A stretch of DNA of 64,000 nucleotides from Glandiceps talaboti (lineage: Eukaryota; Hemichordata; Enteropneusta; Spengelidae). Shown in pieces: positions 24,466 to 34,429 of this stretch. The notes under the pieces are model-generated. The model made no database searches and had not been told where the DNA came from. It saw only the letters and a program-made list of their open reading frames with translations. The stretch's first letter is position 1. Every line of letters begins with the position of its first letter. The position numbers were made by a program, and so were the translations under genes. The stretch is from the NCBI RefSeq assembly GCF_964340395.1, contig NC_135564.1, positions 2,073,501 to 2,137,500 on the forward strand. The letters are read 5' to 3'.

Positions 24466-27130
24466 ATGTCATTTAACAGATAAACTACATTTGTAGGATG
24501 TCACAATTATCTTTATGTTGTAACTCAATAAAATTTATGCTAAATTAGTAAAAGAATGTGTGAAATAAAATCCTGACATGGTACATGTTAGTCATGTATG
24601 CAGCTAAATAATTCTTTTCAATTTGTTTATCATAAGATACAATTTTATGTAAAGTAGTGTAATAATTTACTTGTATAAAATTAATACTTTAGGTTTTGCT
24701 TTCCAAACGCAATTTTATCGAACTATAAGTCACAGCAGAGCGAATCATACATACATGTAGCCAATAGGTTATCTCTACATATTATGTTATCTTTTGCTTC
24801 ATGGAGTCCAAATAGCTGAGAAAATACAGGCATTGACACTATTCAAACATGTATGACATTTTACGAAATAAAGTGACATGATGTTGACCCAGAAATAATG
24901 ACGATTGGGATAAAAATATCTAACATAATGAAATGGAACAGAAAATGTCAATTTCTTTGCGGTAAGCTATTGTATTTATATACCTGGTATTAAAGTGTAC
25001 ACAGAAGCACTAATATACATGCATTAATAATACTAGTGATAGGGACTCGACCTGAGGGACACTTTGTCAAATTTGACATAAAGTACTCAGACATATATGT
25101 AAATTGTAATACGACTAGAATTAGTAAAATGATACATACAGATAGTGTTCATTGCATACTTTCTATTTCTCCTGAAGTTTTATAAAGTTTCAAATGTCAA
25201 TAACGGTACATGTTCATTTTGTATAAATCAATGATGTTATGTATTTAGGCCAGGGTAACATAAGACACTGTTGTACTACATCGACTGTTACTTTTCGTTG
25301 TCATGAAAAGGAAGCACTTTTTTATAGCAAAGTAAGAATTTCATTTATTTTACCTGGCAAATTATATCCACATAGAAAAACAAAATGGGACTGCTTTTTC
25401 CAAAAGATTTATTGCTAAAATAACTCTTTCTAGCATCAATATTAACGAAATGATTTTCTTTTCCAAATTATCTTAAAACATCTAATGTTGTTATTTATCA
25501 CACAAACAACAAAAGTGAATGGCTGTGAATTACAGTAAATAGACTTGTAATATTATCTTATCTCTGAAGAAACAGTTAGTTACTACCGGTAACACACTTT
25601 TATGTTGTCTATTCAAGTTGGGTGTATCATCTCATAGACTAGATTATAATTATAGTTGTCAAGTTGCTATGGTAACCATGAAGTATGCCGAGTCTGAGAG
25701 AGATAGCACTTTAAGTTAATGAGCATTCTTCAAATGGAATGATGGAGAACTGCTCTTCATTACTTGGACTTTTTTTAGATTATTGGCTGACTGATGAATT
25801 ATTAATGAAAAGTTTAGGATGAAACCATTCAGTGCAAGGGATGAAGACATAGGAGGGGTATCTCAATTCAAGAACTGAAAGACAGTCTTAGACACCATAT
25901 AATTTTGCAGTATAGTATTACATACATGTATATTTAACATATTATAAAATTAAATTAAATTTTGTAAGCATTTTTAATAAGACAACAGGACAATCGCACA
26001 ATTTCATTTACGCTCAATAACTGAACTTCGTTCGTTTAGTGGAGGGGATCTTGTGGCACTGTGTTTGCTGAACTTCATTGTTGCACTTCTAACCAAAACT
26101 TTCACACTTTCAATAAGAAAACTTTCTGTATTTACTACTGAGATGATACATTGATTAGAATTTATTGCTAATGTGATATACAGGGCTGGGTTTCTGGTTT
26201 GTATTTTAATGTGTATACCATATTTCTACATTGTATCGAATGTAGCAGTGGTACGATACAGTTTTCACCATGGTTTACATCATATGTCAATGTCGCACTT
26301 GTGAACGTTCGTTTAGGGGAAGGGGCTTTTGGCTTACATGAACAAAGTTCGTTTTTTGAGCTTGTGCGACATTGAGCGATTATCCCTAAAGAAACAACTA
26401 TATGACTGGGTGACTGTATAGTATTATCACAATATATGACATGTTTGCATGAATCAGTATTAAACTGTTTGACTACCAATAGCATCCTCAAACTTACAGC
26501 ACAGAATAGATTTTCTTTTCCGTTAATTCTTAACAGCACAGATACTGGAGAACCAATTACGACAAAACAGTAATCCCATTTAGCTTTTAAGTAGACAGAC
26601 AGATTTCCACTTCGTTAAAGTCGACATGGTCTACATACAAATGATTGCCATGAAAAACACACACAAATATTCACTTCAAAGAGTCAGTACAGTACATGTC
26701 TGTGAGGGCGCTATTTACAAAGAGGTTTCTTATCACACCTCTGTATCACAATCTGACTCACATGGTCTACACATGTCTGTCGTACATTACTGCCATGAGA
26801 GAGAAGCAAGCAAAGATTCATTATGAAGATAGTACATGGTCTCACGAGGGCGCTGTTTACAAATACGTTTCTTATTGTATTACTATATTACAATTTCATA
26901 TCATGGAGTCACATGACCTGGTCAATATATCAAACACAATAAATCACTAAAAACTTTGATCTATACTGGTTACTATGTACTACACTAACTAACAACTTCA
27001 TATATGACATTGTCTTGTCTAAATTATCAACAATACACACATAAATGAACACAAATCAAACAGTGAACATGATCAAACTAAACCTGTCCATACTTGTCTC
27101 ATATCCTCTAGAAATCAATGTGATACTTAC
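24466..27130. other. Intronic sequence with two repeat segments
   Basis: Contains a dispersed repeat (26060-26390, related to 45985-46330) and a diverged direct duplication at about 26690-26880. In that duplication GAGGGCGCTATTTACAAA and GAGGGCGCTGTTTACAAA each start a ~140-bp copy followed by a GTTTCTTAT word. No exon seen until 27131. Confidence 0.5.
26060..26390. repeat. Dispersed repeat, copy A (paired with 45985-46330)
   Basis: GCTGGGTTTCTGGT, AGTTTTCACCATGGTTTACAT, TGTGAACGTTCGTTTAG, GAGCTTGTGCGACATTG occur in the same order and spacing as GCTGGGTTTCTGGT, AGTTTTCATCATAGTTTACAT, TGTGAACGTTCGTTTAG, GAGCTTGTGCAACATTG at 46.1-46.3 kb. Same orientation, roughly 330 bp, unknown family. Confidence 0.75.
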
Positions 27131-27146
27131 AACTTAAGTTCGCCAT
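27131..27146 (-). CDS. Possible alternative 5' coding exon (tentative)
   Basis: Minimal reading: ATG at 27144-27146 encodes MANLS plus one base, with a perfect donor T|GTAAGT (27125-27130). The last base T plus AC of the shared exon gives Tyr. A protein-like open frame continues 5' of the ATG (about 22 more codons reading ...YRLKFAWVEKDLEL-MANLS) back to a TGA near 27220. A TTACTTATAG acceptor-like site near 27183 would enter it in phase 2. So this is either a very short first exon or the end of a longer alternative 5' exon entered in phase 2. The donor and outgoing phase are the support; the 5' boundary is unresolved. Confidence 0.35.
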
Positions 27147-29113
27147 CAGTTCTAAATCTTTCTCTACCCAGGCAAATTTGAGTCTATAAGTAAAGTTGTG
27201 CACATAATAGCCCAGACAGAGTCACAGTGTACGGAGACTTTTAACATGTAATTGTTTGGCGAACTGAGGTAGCAAAATCAAACAAAATTTTGGGTGGTCA
27301 GAACCCTGTTTTACTTGTGTCTTTATACGAAACAAACTCTGGCAACTGAAAAGACAAAACTGGCTAGAATTTCTGACTAATTTCGTACCTATTAAAGCAA
27401 GAAAAAAATTCAAACTAATAAAATTCCAATCCTTAGAAACCGAAGTTTCTGGTCCCCCTGTCAAATTGAAAGTCTGCAAAAGCAGAATACCAGGAACATG
27501 TAAAACCCATACATACACACAATGTCATTCACTAATTAACATTCACCAACAGGTCATCAGAAATAAAGTATAACTGTTTTGCATTCTTTTCAAGGCTTTC
27601 CATACTAATTATATTTTGATAGCAAGCCCTCACTTCACAACAAACATCACATGTATATGCTGCAAGCCTTCAGTTGATATAAGACACAATGTATTTGCAG
27701 TGCACAATTAGTGTATTTACTGTTGCTTTTCAAAAGTTTACAGAAGTCCTTTCATATAAAATAAACAAGTTCGTATATCCATGCTTGGACACACAACAGC
27801 ACATGTGATTCTGTGAATGTTTCACCACTCTACAAGTATACAGTTGTAGTACTTGTACTATTCATAAACCATGGGGTGGGACGGAAGAGAAGGTCTCCAA
27901 GTACAATTAAGTTTAGGTGAAGTATAATTAACAGACTTTCAAAATATGAACATCAAAAGTTTTATTTGAATTGGCAATTCTCACACGACAGAGCATATTT
28001 TTTTGGTGAAATGACAACAAAATAGAGATGCCATGTTGTATAATTTTAGTCTAGTAATTATATGCGGTCATTTTCTATGATCTCTCTCTCTTTCTCTATG
28101 GAGGGATATTAGCACACATAGTTACTAGTTTAGTACAACGGCCACAAAAAGGCCTGAAGATTGCCATAAGTTTAGTGTTATATATCAAAAACAGAGAGTA
28201 AACTCTCTAAGGACAGTCTGACACTCCACTTTCCAAAACTATTTTTTCAATTGAAGTCTCAAGCCAGTACACAATAACTCATAAAACTTTGTACTTGGCT
28301 ACCACTAATAAAATGTGATTACAATGTGTATTTAATCAACAATTGTGAACACCTGTGGAATTAAATCTGCGAAAACTATACTGACAAAAATTGTGATTAA
28401 TGAAAAAAGATTTATTCCTGGATACAAACCTGACAAAATTTGTTATCACATATATGAGAAATGAAATTTAGATTATACTGTATCAAAAACAAAAAACAAA
28501 ATGTTGCTATGAATCGTTTCATAATGCCATTGTCATGACATTGTAATAGTTAACAAACAATTTGGGCTCTCAGGATAGGATTAACCTAAGTCCTTCAAAT
28601 CATACAATAAATCCTAAATCACATCAAGTCAAACTACACATCTTACCTACCAACTCATGTAGACAGGCATGCACATTTATTTAATACTAATATAACACTA
28701 TTTCAATTCAGTTCACACACTTTAGTACTACAGAAACTAAGTATTATAAATACAATTCAAATAAGTGGCCTTGCCAACAAAAAAAGGTGTCCATTCAACT
28801 CAGCTATGTAATATTCTGAGGTGGTTAAAGTTTTATAAAATAATGGTAAACATATGTAGTTTGAGAATTAAATCGTAAACCTCTACTAAAAAACAGTCTT
28901 AAATTAAATCAAGAACTAATTTAACAAATAGTTAAGTTTTCAGACAATTTCTTTTACAAGATTGTGAATATTCAAGTACAATTTTCTTGCGTGTTTTCCG
29001 CTGAGTGTGAAAACTTTGTTTATACTACAGCAGTAACAGTGACCATGTTGTCAAAAGAATTCCAATAAAGATAACAAACTTATAAGAGTCACAAATCTTT
29101 CAAAGACACTTAC
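27147..29113. other. Intronic sequence, nothing specific seen
   Basis: AT-rich. A frame at 27222-27518 (- strand) has no supported splice sites, and a (CTCT)-rich stretch lies at 28080-28100. I see no exon with a phase-1 donor. Confidence 0.45.
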
Positions 29114-29189
29114 TAATGAGAGCCTGTGTTTTACCAATTTCAGCTACTGCAGCAATGGCAGATTTCAGCTTGAGAGCAGCCAAAGACAT
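29114..29189 (-). CDS. Alternative first coding exon, 25 residues, Ala-rich helix
   Basis: ATG at 29187-29189, with an in-frame TAA four codons upstream, so this is a first coding exon unless an acceptor (CTAATCTAG) abuts the ATG. It has 25 codons plus one base. The peptide MSLAALKLKSAIAAVAEIGK + TQALI is unlike the other N-termini: an amphipathic, Ala/Leu/Lys helix without Ser clusters. Donor ATTA|GTAAGT (29108-29113). Last base A plus AC gives Asn. It lies only about 440 bp from the next first exon at 29632, a tight pair within the cluster. Confidence 0.62.
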
Positions 29190-29631
29190 GATGCTAGATT
29201 AGTTTAGTATCACAGAATACCTGGTTCCTTGTACCTGTGTGTTTTTACGGTAACCAATAGCAACCTCAAGAATTCTACACTAGAGAACACTTGTCTTACT
29301 CTCTAGTATACGACTAGTCAGATTACCAGCATGTCATGCTTCACCTGTTCTGGTGAAAAAGTTTGAACGGAACGGATACCACTTGAACTGAGAAAATGAT
29401 ATCACTTACAGGTGATAATACACCACCATGGCACCACAAAACAAGTGCTCTTGTTTCTCAACTATTTTTATAACCAAGTCTGTGAAAAACAAGATCTTTG
29501 CCCACAACACCACTCAACCTATGACAGTCTACTCATCAACCTTCTGTTGCCAACAGTCAAAAATCTAAGGTAAGACAAAACATTGATAGCTAAAATATAC
29601 GATATTGGTCTGTCTATCATGAAAACCTTAC
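29190..29631. other. Spacer between two closely placed first exons
   Basis: About 440 bp, the 5' flank of the 29.19-kb exon and so a likely promoter region. No obvious core promoter element recognised. Confidence 0.4.
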
Positions 29632-29746
29632 CTTCTTGGATAATATCCAAAGGTAGTATACTTTTTCGTCTCTTTTGATTTAGTTCTCTAAATTTATGTA
29701 TATCCTTTAGTCCAGTGAGAGAGCTTCGACGGCGACCCGTGTCCAT
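29632..29746 (-). CDS. Alternative first coding exon, 38 residues, Arg/Lys-rich
   Basis: ATG at 29744-29746, 38 codons plus one base, donor CAAGAAG|GTAAGG (29626-29631). The peptide begins MDTGRRRSSLTGLKDIHKFR and contains a second basic-Ser site (QKRRKSIL), then ends DIIQE; G plus AC of the shared exon gives Asp. RRRSS and KRRKS both fit basophilic kinase (PKA-like) sites, as does RRLS in the 18.9-kb exon. Upstream the frame is closed by a TAA within the word TATAAA. That word lies about 30 bp 5' of the ATG, so it could be a TATA box giving a very short leader. Confidence 0.68.
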
Positions 29747-32317
29747 CCTAGTTACAGCAGTAATGATGTGCGTTTATATGTGTATCTGGCTTTTGTGACT
29801 GATTTAATGAACTGTTTACTTAAGATCTCTGAATAGCTCATGAGTATTGGCGATGTTTGTCAAATAGTTATACCTCCCATTCAGGTCACACTTGTTGTTC
29901 ACAAATCATTTACTCAGTTCCCCGAGCATAGAAGTATGAAGGGAGGAGTATTTATTGCAAATCAAATAGTCTAGTCGTTTGTTAGCAACCAATGTAGCAT
30001 GTTCTGTGTTGAGTTCGGTTTCTGCAGAAACCCCGGAACTTTGGACCTCTTGACATTCACAATTGTACAAGGTAAGAATATTGATGATGATGTTAGATAT
30101 GTTTGGAGGTTGTCTTGCATAGAAAGGAAATAAAGACATGGACGTCATGACAATTACAACTTAATGGGGTCAGAGGTCATAGCATACACCATGTGACCAT
30201 CAAACATTTCATAAGTGACTTTAAGTGATTTGATGCATTATACATGTGTAGCTTGCCACAGCTTAGAGATTACTGACAATGGATGTAAAGAAATGCAAAC
30301 AACATTAAATATACGTGAAAGAAATGAAATTACCCCAACTGCACAACTGAGCAGCTGGTATTGAAGGAATTCCACTATAGACTTAAACTGCTTGTTGTTA
30401 CTCGACAGCAGTGACCTTTTTGCAAGAAGTGGAAAATTATTTGAACGCTCAGTCACGAATGGAATCTCAGTTGAATATAGATGTATTCAGATAGGACAAG
30501 AAAGTGTCAAGATAGGGATTTTATGTTTTCCTATGTCAAAGGTCATATCCAGTACATCCCGTCTTTGATTCGCTGTTTACAAACACAGCCTTCATTAGGT
30601 GTAGCCATTGCTATGGCAACAACCTGTGTCTTGAGATATAGATAAGGCTGTAGATGACACATATATAGCAATTAGATACTCCATCTATGAAACAGCATTC
30701 TTGTTTAAGGGAAAGTTTATCCACATTGTTACAATAAAATAAATGATTGAGTCACAGACCCAATATGATAGGATATGAAAGAATAACATCACATGAAAAT
30801 TAGATATTCTGAAATCTTTGAAATAGCAGTATATTTCTTCTGCCAAATTCTGGGGAAAGTTGATCAACAATGAAGACCGTTTGGGAAATTACACATATGA
30901 ACTACATGTAAAATTAAAGGGGAACAGTACTTTAGGACATTATGGCATTTTTGTCAACTTTGGGTTCTTGAGAATAATTTCATGATTTCACATCCCAAAT
31001 ATTTCATGCAATCGCTAAGAAACACAAATAAAACTTGTTTTTATATTCATTGTTGTAGCAGTGGTCCAGTGTTGCCTCATGGGAGTCAGCAGACATGCTG
31101 ATATATGCATTGGATGAACAATAAATATTGATGACTCCTAAGTTCTTATTACTGTCAGTTCAGATAAATATACGTACTCATGAATATTTACTGTTTCAAA
31201 GACTTTCACAGGTAGAAATGATTGGGTCTTAGTAAATTACAGAACATGAAACTTGAAAGAACCAATTGAACACACCCTGCATGTGGAAAAATCATAATGT
31301 TGACACACAACTGCATTATAAAGTGCTCAAACAATTACTTCCCTTTGCCCTCCCCCCTCCCCACCAACCTGATCATGATTGAGTATTTGCCGAGCTCCCA
31401 GAAATTTAGTTATCTGAAAAGAAACACTAACACACACTACATGCCTTGAGAGTTCATGTTCTTTTAGTCCCATTTTCTTTTTGTAGACTTAATTTTTGTT
31501 CTACCATTTCACAGGGTTGGGCGCCAAAGGAAGCTTTGTCAATTTCTTATAATAAATAAATATCTTACAAGTGAAGAAAATGAAACATTCTGGTGATGTG
31601 TACAACATAACACGTATGTATGAATTGGAAAAAGAAATTATTACAGAAAGTATTATGTAAAGTTTCAAAGATATCCTTGTGATTAACTTTAGATGAATGT
31701 GCAACTTGATGTAATTCAGCACTCTCATATATAGCCTGAAATGGAGTGAACACTCTTGAATGGAGAAGGAATATACTGTTGTAAATGTACAATGCAACGT
31801 ACTTCATGTACCGTGACAGTTACAACTTATACAAGACACTGGTTCAGTGATTCAATACTGTACTGTGTACAACTATTCTATTTGACGATCATGGATCAAA
31901 TCAAACTGGTGACATTTTAAAAGAGTTTAGGAGTATATGTGCTTGATTGAAATATTATGATGATCAAATAACCAGTTGTCACAACTATCACAGCATGTCA
32001 TTTACGTTCTTTCAATAAAACTTGTTACAAGCTCTGTTGTAAAGATTAACATTTTCGGCCCATGGCATTGATGTCGTGGACAACATTCACTGATGGCCCC
32101 ATGTTAAAACCATGTGAAAGTGACAAATAACATTACAGGGTGATGGTTAAATGCGAATGGATACCGTTTACAAGTGGTACAATACTATAATTGGTATATT
32201 TTACGTGTAAAACAAGAACTTCAGGCATCACACCTGTCAAAAATAAACATAACAGTTTACAAACCCAAGTCATTCAAATAATAAGGCGGACAATTTGCTA
32301 AATTTACAAAAACTAAC
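29747..32317. other. Intronic sequence with no supported exon
   Basis: A frame at 30330-30456 (- strand) starts with ATG and reads like protein for about 40 codons, but its only donor-like site (GGG|GTAATT) is in phase 0, so it cannot join the shared exon in frame. The rest is AT-rich. Confidence 0.45.
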
Positions 32318-32372
32318 CGGTTGATTTGGGACGATCTTTCTTTGATGGTTTGCTGCTGAGTTTGGTACTCAT
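32318..32372 (-). CDS. Most distal alternative first coding exon, 18 residues
   Basis: ATG at 32370-32372 with an in-frame TAA eight codons upstream, so a first coding exon. It encodes MSTKLSSKPSKKDRPKST plus one base; donor ACCG|GTTAGT (32312-32317). G plus AC of the shared exon gives Asp (...KSTD-KLKGG). The peptide is strongly basic and Ser/Thr-rich. A short upstream ORF (MATVVVD, ATG at 32457-32459) precedes it and could lower translation. It is the promoter end of the - strand unit, head to head with PEMT. Confidence 0.66.
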
Positions 32373-32970
32373 TCTGGTGATGATTTTTTTCTCTTAGATG
32401 ATCGGAGCCACAGCAATTGCTTCTGTAAACAATCTTCAATCCACGACAACAGTCGCCATGTTGGATTCAGGTAATATTGCCTGTTAACTCATTGGACCAT
32501 TCTCTCTTTATGAGTTGGAAAAATATAGTGCCAAATATATTCTCAAAGTAACACTTTTTAAACCCGTCGTTCAAAATTACACACCTATTCTAACCAATCG
32601 ATGAAATATCCATCAACGTATACAGCTACATATGACATGAATGGATTTATTGTGGAAACAAAGTTCCGTCATGGCACCTGGCGGATAGATTTCATGGGTA
32701 TCGTTTTCGTGATGCGACCTTGACAACATGGAACTGCGCAAGTGCGTGACTTGATCCGCTTTTTCTCCAGGGGACTTATGGGTAATGTGTGACCTTTCAC
32801 CTCTTAAGTGATAGACATTTTGAGTAGTCGTCTGCTACGAGTACGTGCTGCGCTGTCCATTGAAAGTGATCAAGCACTTTGACGAGATATTTGGTACGTC
32901 ATTTTGGCCGATGTCAGATTGGCGATTAGGTTGCTGTGAAGGTCTTGATCGCTTGGATTTAAGCAAGGTG
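32373..32970. promoter_or_regulatory. Putative bidirectional promoter between the - strand gene and PEMT
   Basis: This is the CpG-richest part of the window (TCGTTTTCGTGATGCGACC, CTGCGCAAGTGCGTGAC, GTCGTCTGCTACGAGTACG). The distal first exon of the - strand gene reads left from 32372. PEMT's first coding exon starts with an acceptor (34320-34321), so it needs a noncoding exon upstream; donor candidates on the + strand are G|GTACGT at 32894 and AAG|GTGAAA at 32968. TGCGCAAGTGCG at about 32734 resembles an NRF1-type element with altered spacing. No TATA box recognised. Confidence 0.5.
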
Positions 32971-34023
32971 AAAACATTGCATATTTTTTTTAGCTAGGAT
33001 AAATCCGTCTACTACGTACGGTACGAGGTACATCTTGTACACTGTGGCGTTTGTTGGTATACGAAGTACATAAACCAAGATAGAGTCTTTTTAGAGATAG
33101 TTTGAATCAGGGCAGGGGTATATAAGTATACAATTGTCTGCAGGGATATTTCCTTAGGGGGGGGCATAGTGTTACATTTCAAGGAGTAATCACATTTCAT
33201 ATAGTGTACATTACACCATGCACCAGTACAGTGAGTACATACGATTTTATTTTACATTTCAAAGTATTGGCCAGAATGGTTGTCTGCATATTACTTCTAA
33301 TCGAGGTCATCATCAAGTCAAACTCTTCACAATCACTTTTCATTGTGTTTGATTATTTTGTATTTTATTTTTTAAAGGAAGACCAAGACTAGGCCACCTT
33401 TACTTTGTTAATGTTACATTGAATTACATAAAACAAACATTCAACTTTATCACTAATTCAATATTTATACATGGGACATTTGATTAGTGTGCTGCAAACA
33501 CTGCAAGTGCGTTCCTTCACAGTTCGGTATTAAGAGATGCACTTTAATCTTTGTCTAATGTATTGTTCCTTTTCAAGGATTTTGTGATAGCCTACCATAG
33601 TACATGTACAAAGGTTTGTTATTGTCTATTCAGGTTATAAACTACAGAGGGCGCTGTTTATAGACAAGTTTATTTTAGTTGAGTTGAAGTTTGAACAATA
33701 CCTGTGAGAAATATGCCAATATTATTATATAGCTGCTGAAAAAAGCATAGGAAACATAAACTGTGGAACTAAACCTTTCATATAAGCATGGAAAAAGCTT
33801 CAAGTTGAATATTCAAAGAAAATAACAAGCAAGGGTACCATTGTATGTTCTTCAGCCAAACTTGCATCATTCTTACATAATAATTTATAGATAAAAATAA
33901 CACAATTTACATAGATTTCATCCTTCTGTCTCATATGAAGTCGTGTGAAATTGAAAATTTCAGGTCCTGATAATTTGTTGTTCATTATTTGTGAAGAGAA
34001 ATCATTACCCTTTTTGGAGTTAT
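32971..34023. other. PEMT 5' intron, nothing coding
   Basis: AT-rich, with one ACTACAGAGGGCGCTG motif at 33641-33656. Open frames at 33012-33392 on both strands are short and without support. Confidence 0.5.
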
Positions 34024-34320
34024 GATGGGTGGATAGTCTAATAGAGTTGCCGGCTTTGAATCTGTGGATTGCAGGTTCGAGCCCCGTCGATGCCATTTGC
34101 TTCAGAATGTCTAAAGTCCTTTGGCAAGATTTGAACCATGATTGTGCCTCAGTCAACCCAGCTGTATAATTGGGAACCTGGTATAGATTTAGGTATTAGC
34201 AAGGGATAATAATAGCTCGACCCTCACAAACAAAGGCATTTATACCTATGAGGCTATTGAGTTTAAAAATGGTTTATTATTATATAATATTATTTAAATA
34301 TTATTATTATTTTATTCTCA
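34024..34320 (+). mobile_element. tRNA-derived SINE with AT-rich tail
   Basis: The head looks like a tRNA: GGGTGGATAGTCTAATAGAG in the A-box area, a GAATCTGTGGATTGCA anticodon/variable-arm region, and a near-perfect B box GGTTCGAGCCC at 34074-34084. A non-tRNA body follows (CCTTTGGCAAGATTTGAACC, CCTCAGTCAACCCAGCTG, TATAATTGGGAACCTGGT), typical of invertebrate and deuterostome SINE bodies, then an ATT-rich tail ending against the PEMT acceptor. RNA polymerase III promoted when active; now presumably inert. Confidence 0.75.
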
Positions 34321-34345
34321 GGTATCTCTGACAATATTTGAAGAC

Positions 34346-34429
34346 ATGGAAGCTCTAATAAATTGGACAGATCCAAATCTGTTTTATTCTGCAGCACTTA
34401 TTGTATTCAAGCCATTTTATTGGCATGGT
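34346..34429 (+). CDS. PEMT: PEMT coding exon 1
   Basis: Starts MEALINWTDPNLF; 28 codons, ends phase 0 at CATGGT|GTAAGT. It aligns with the human start through the F-x-P-x-YW word (FKPFYWHG). The exon itself begins at 34322 after TTATTCTCAG. The 24 nt before the ATG are in frame without a stop, but the match to the family N-terminus favours this ATG. The acceptor implies an upstream noncoding exon. Confidence 0.92.

Noticed and set aside
24194-24496. Several long overlapping open frames on both strands
   Set aside because: They are translations of the (TCTG)n/(TTTG)n microsatellite, which has no stop codons in several frames.
30330-30456. Protein-like - strand frame starting MTERSNNFPLL, considered as another alternative first exon
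   Set aside because: Its only donor-like site leaves in phase 0, which would shift the frame of the shared exon.
34024-34095. Functional tRNA gene
   Set aside because: B box is good, but the A-box region and stems are poor and a SINE body follows directly.
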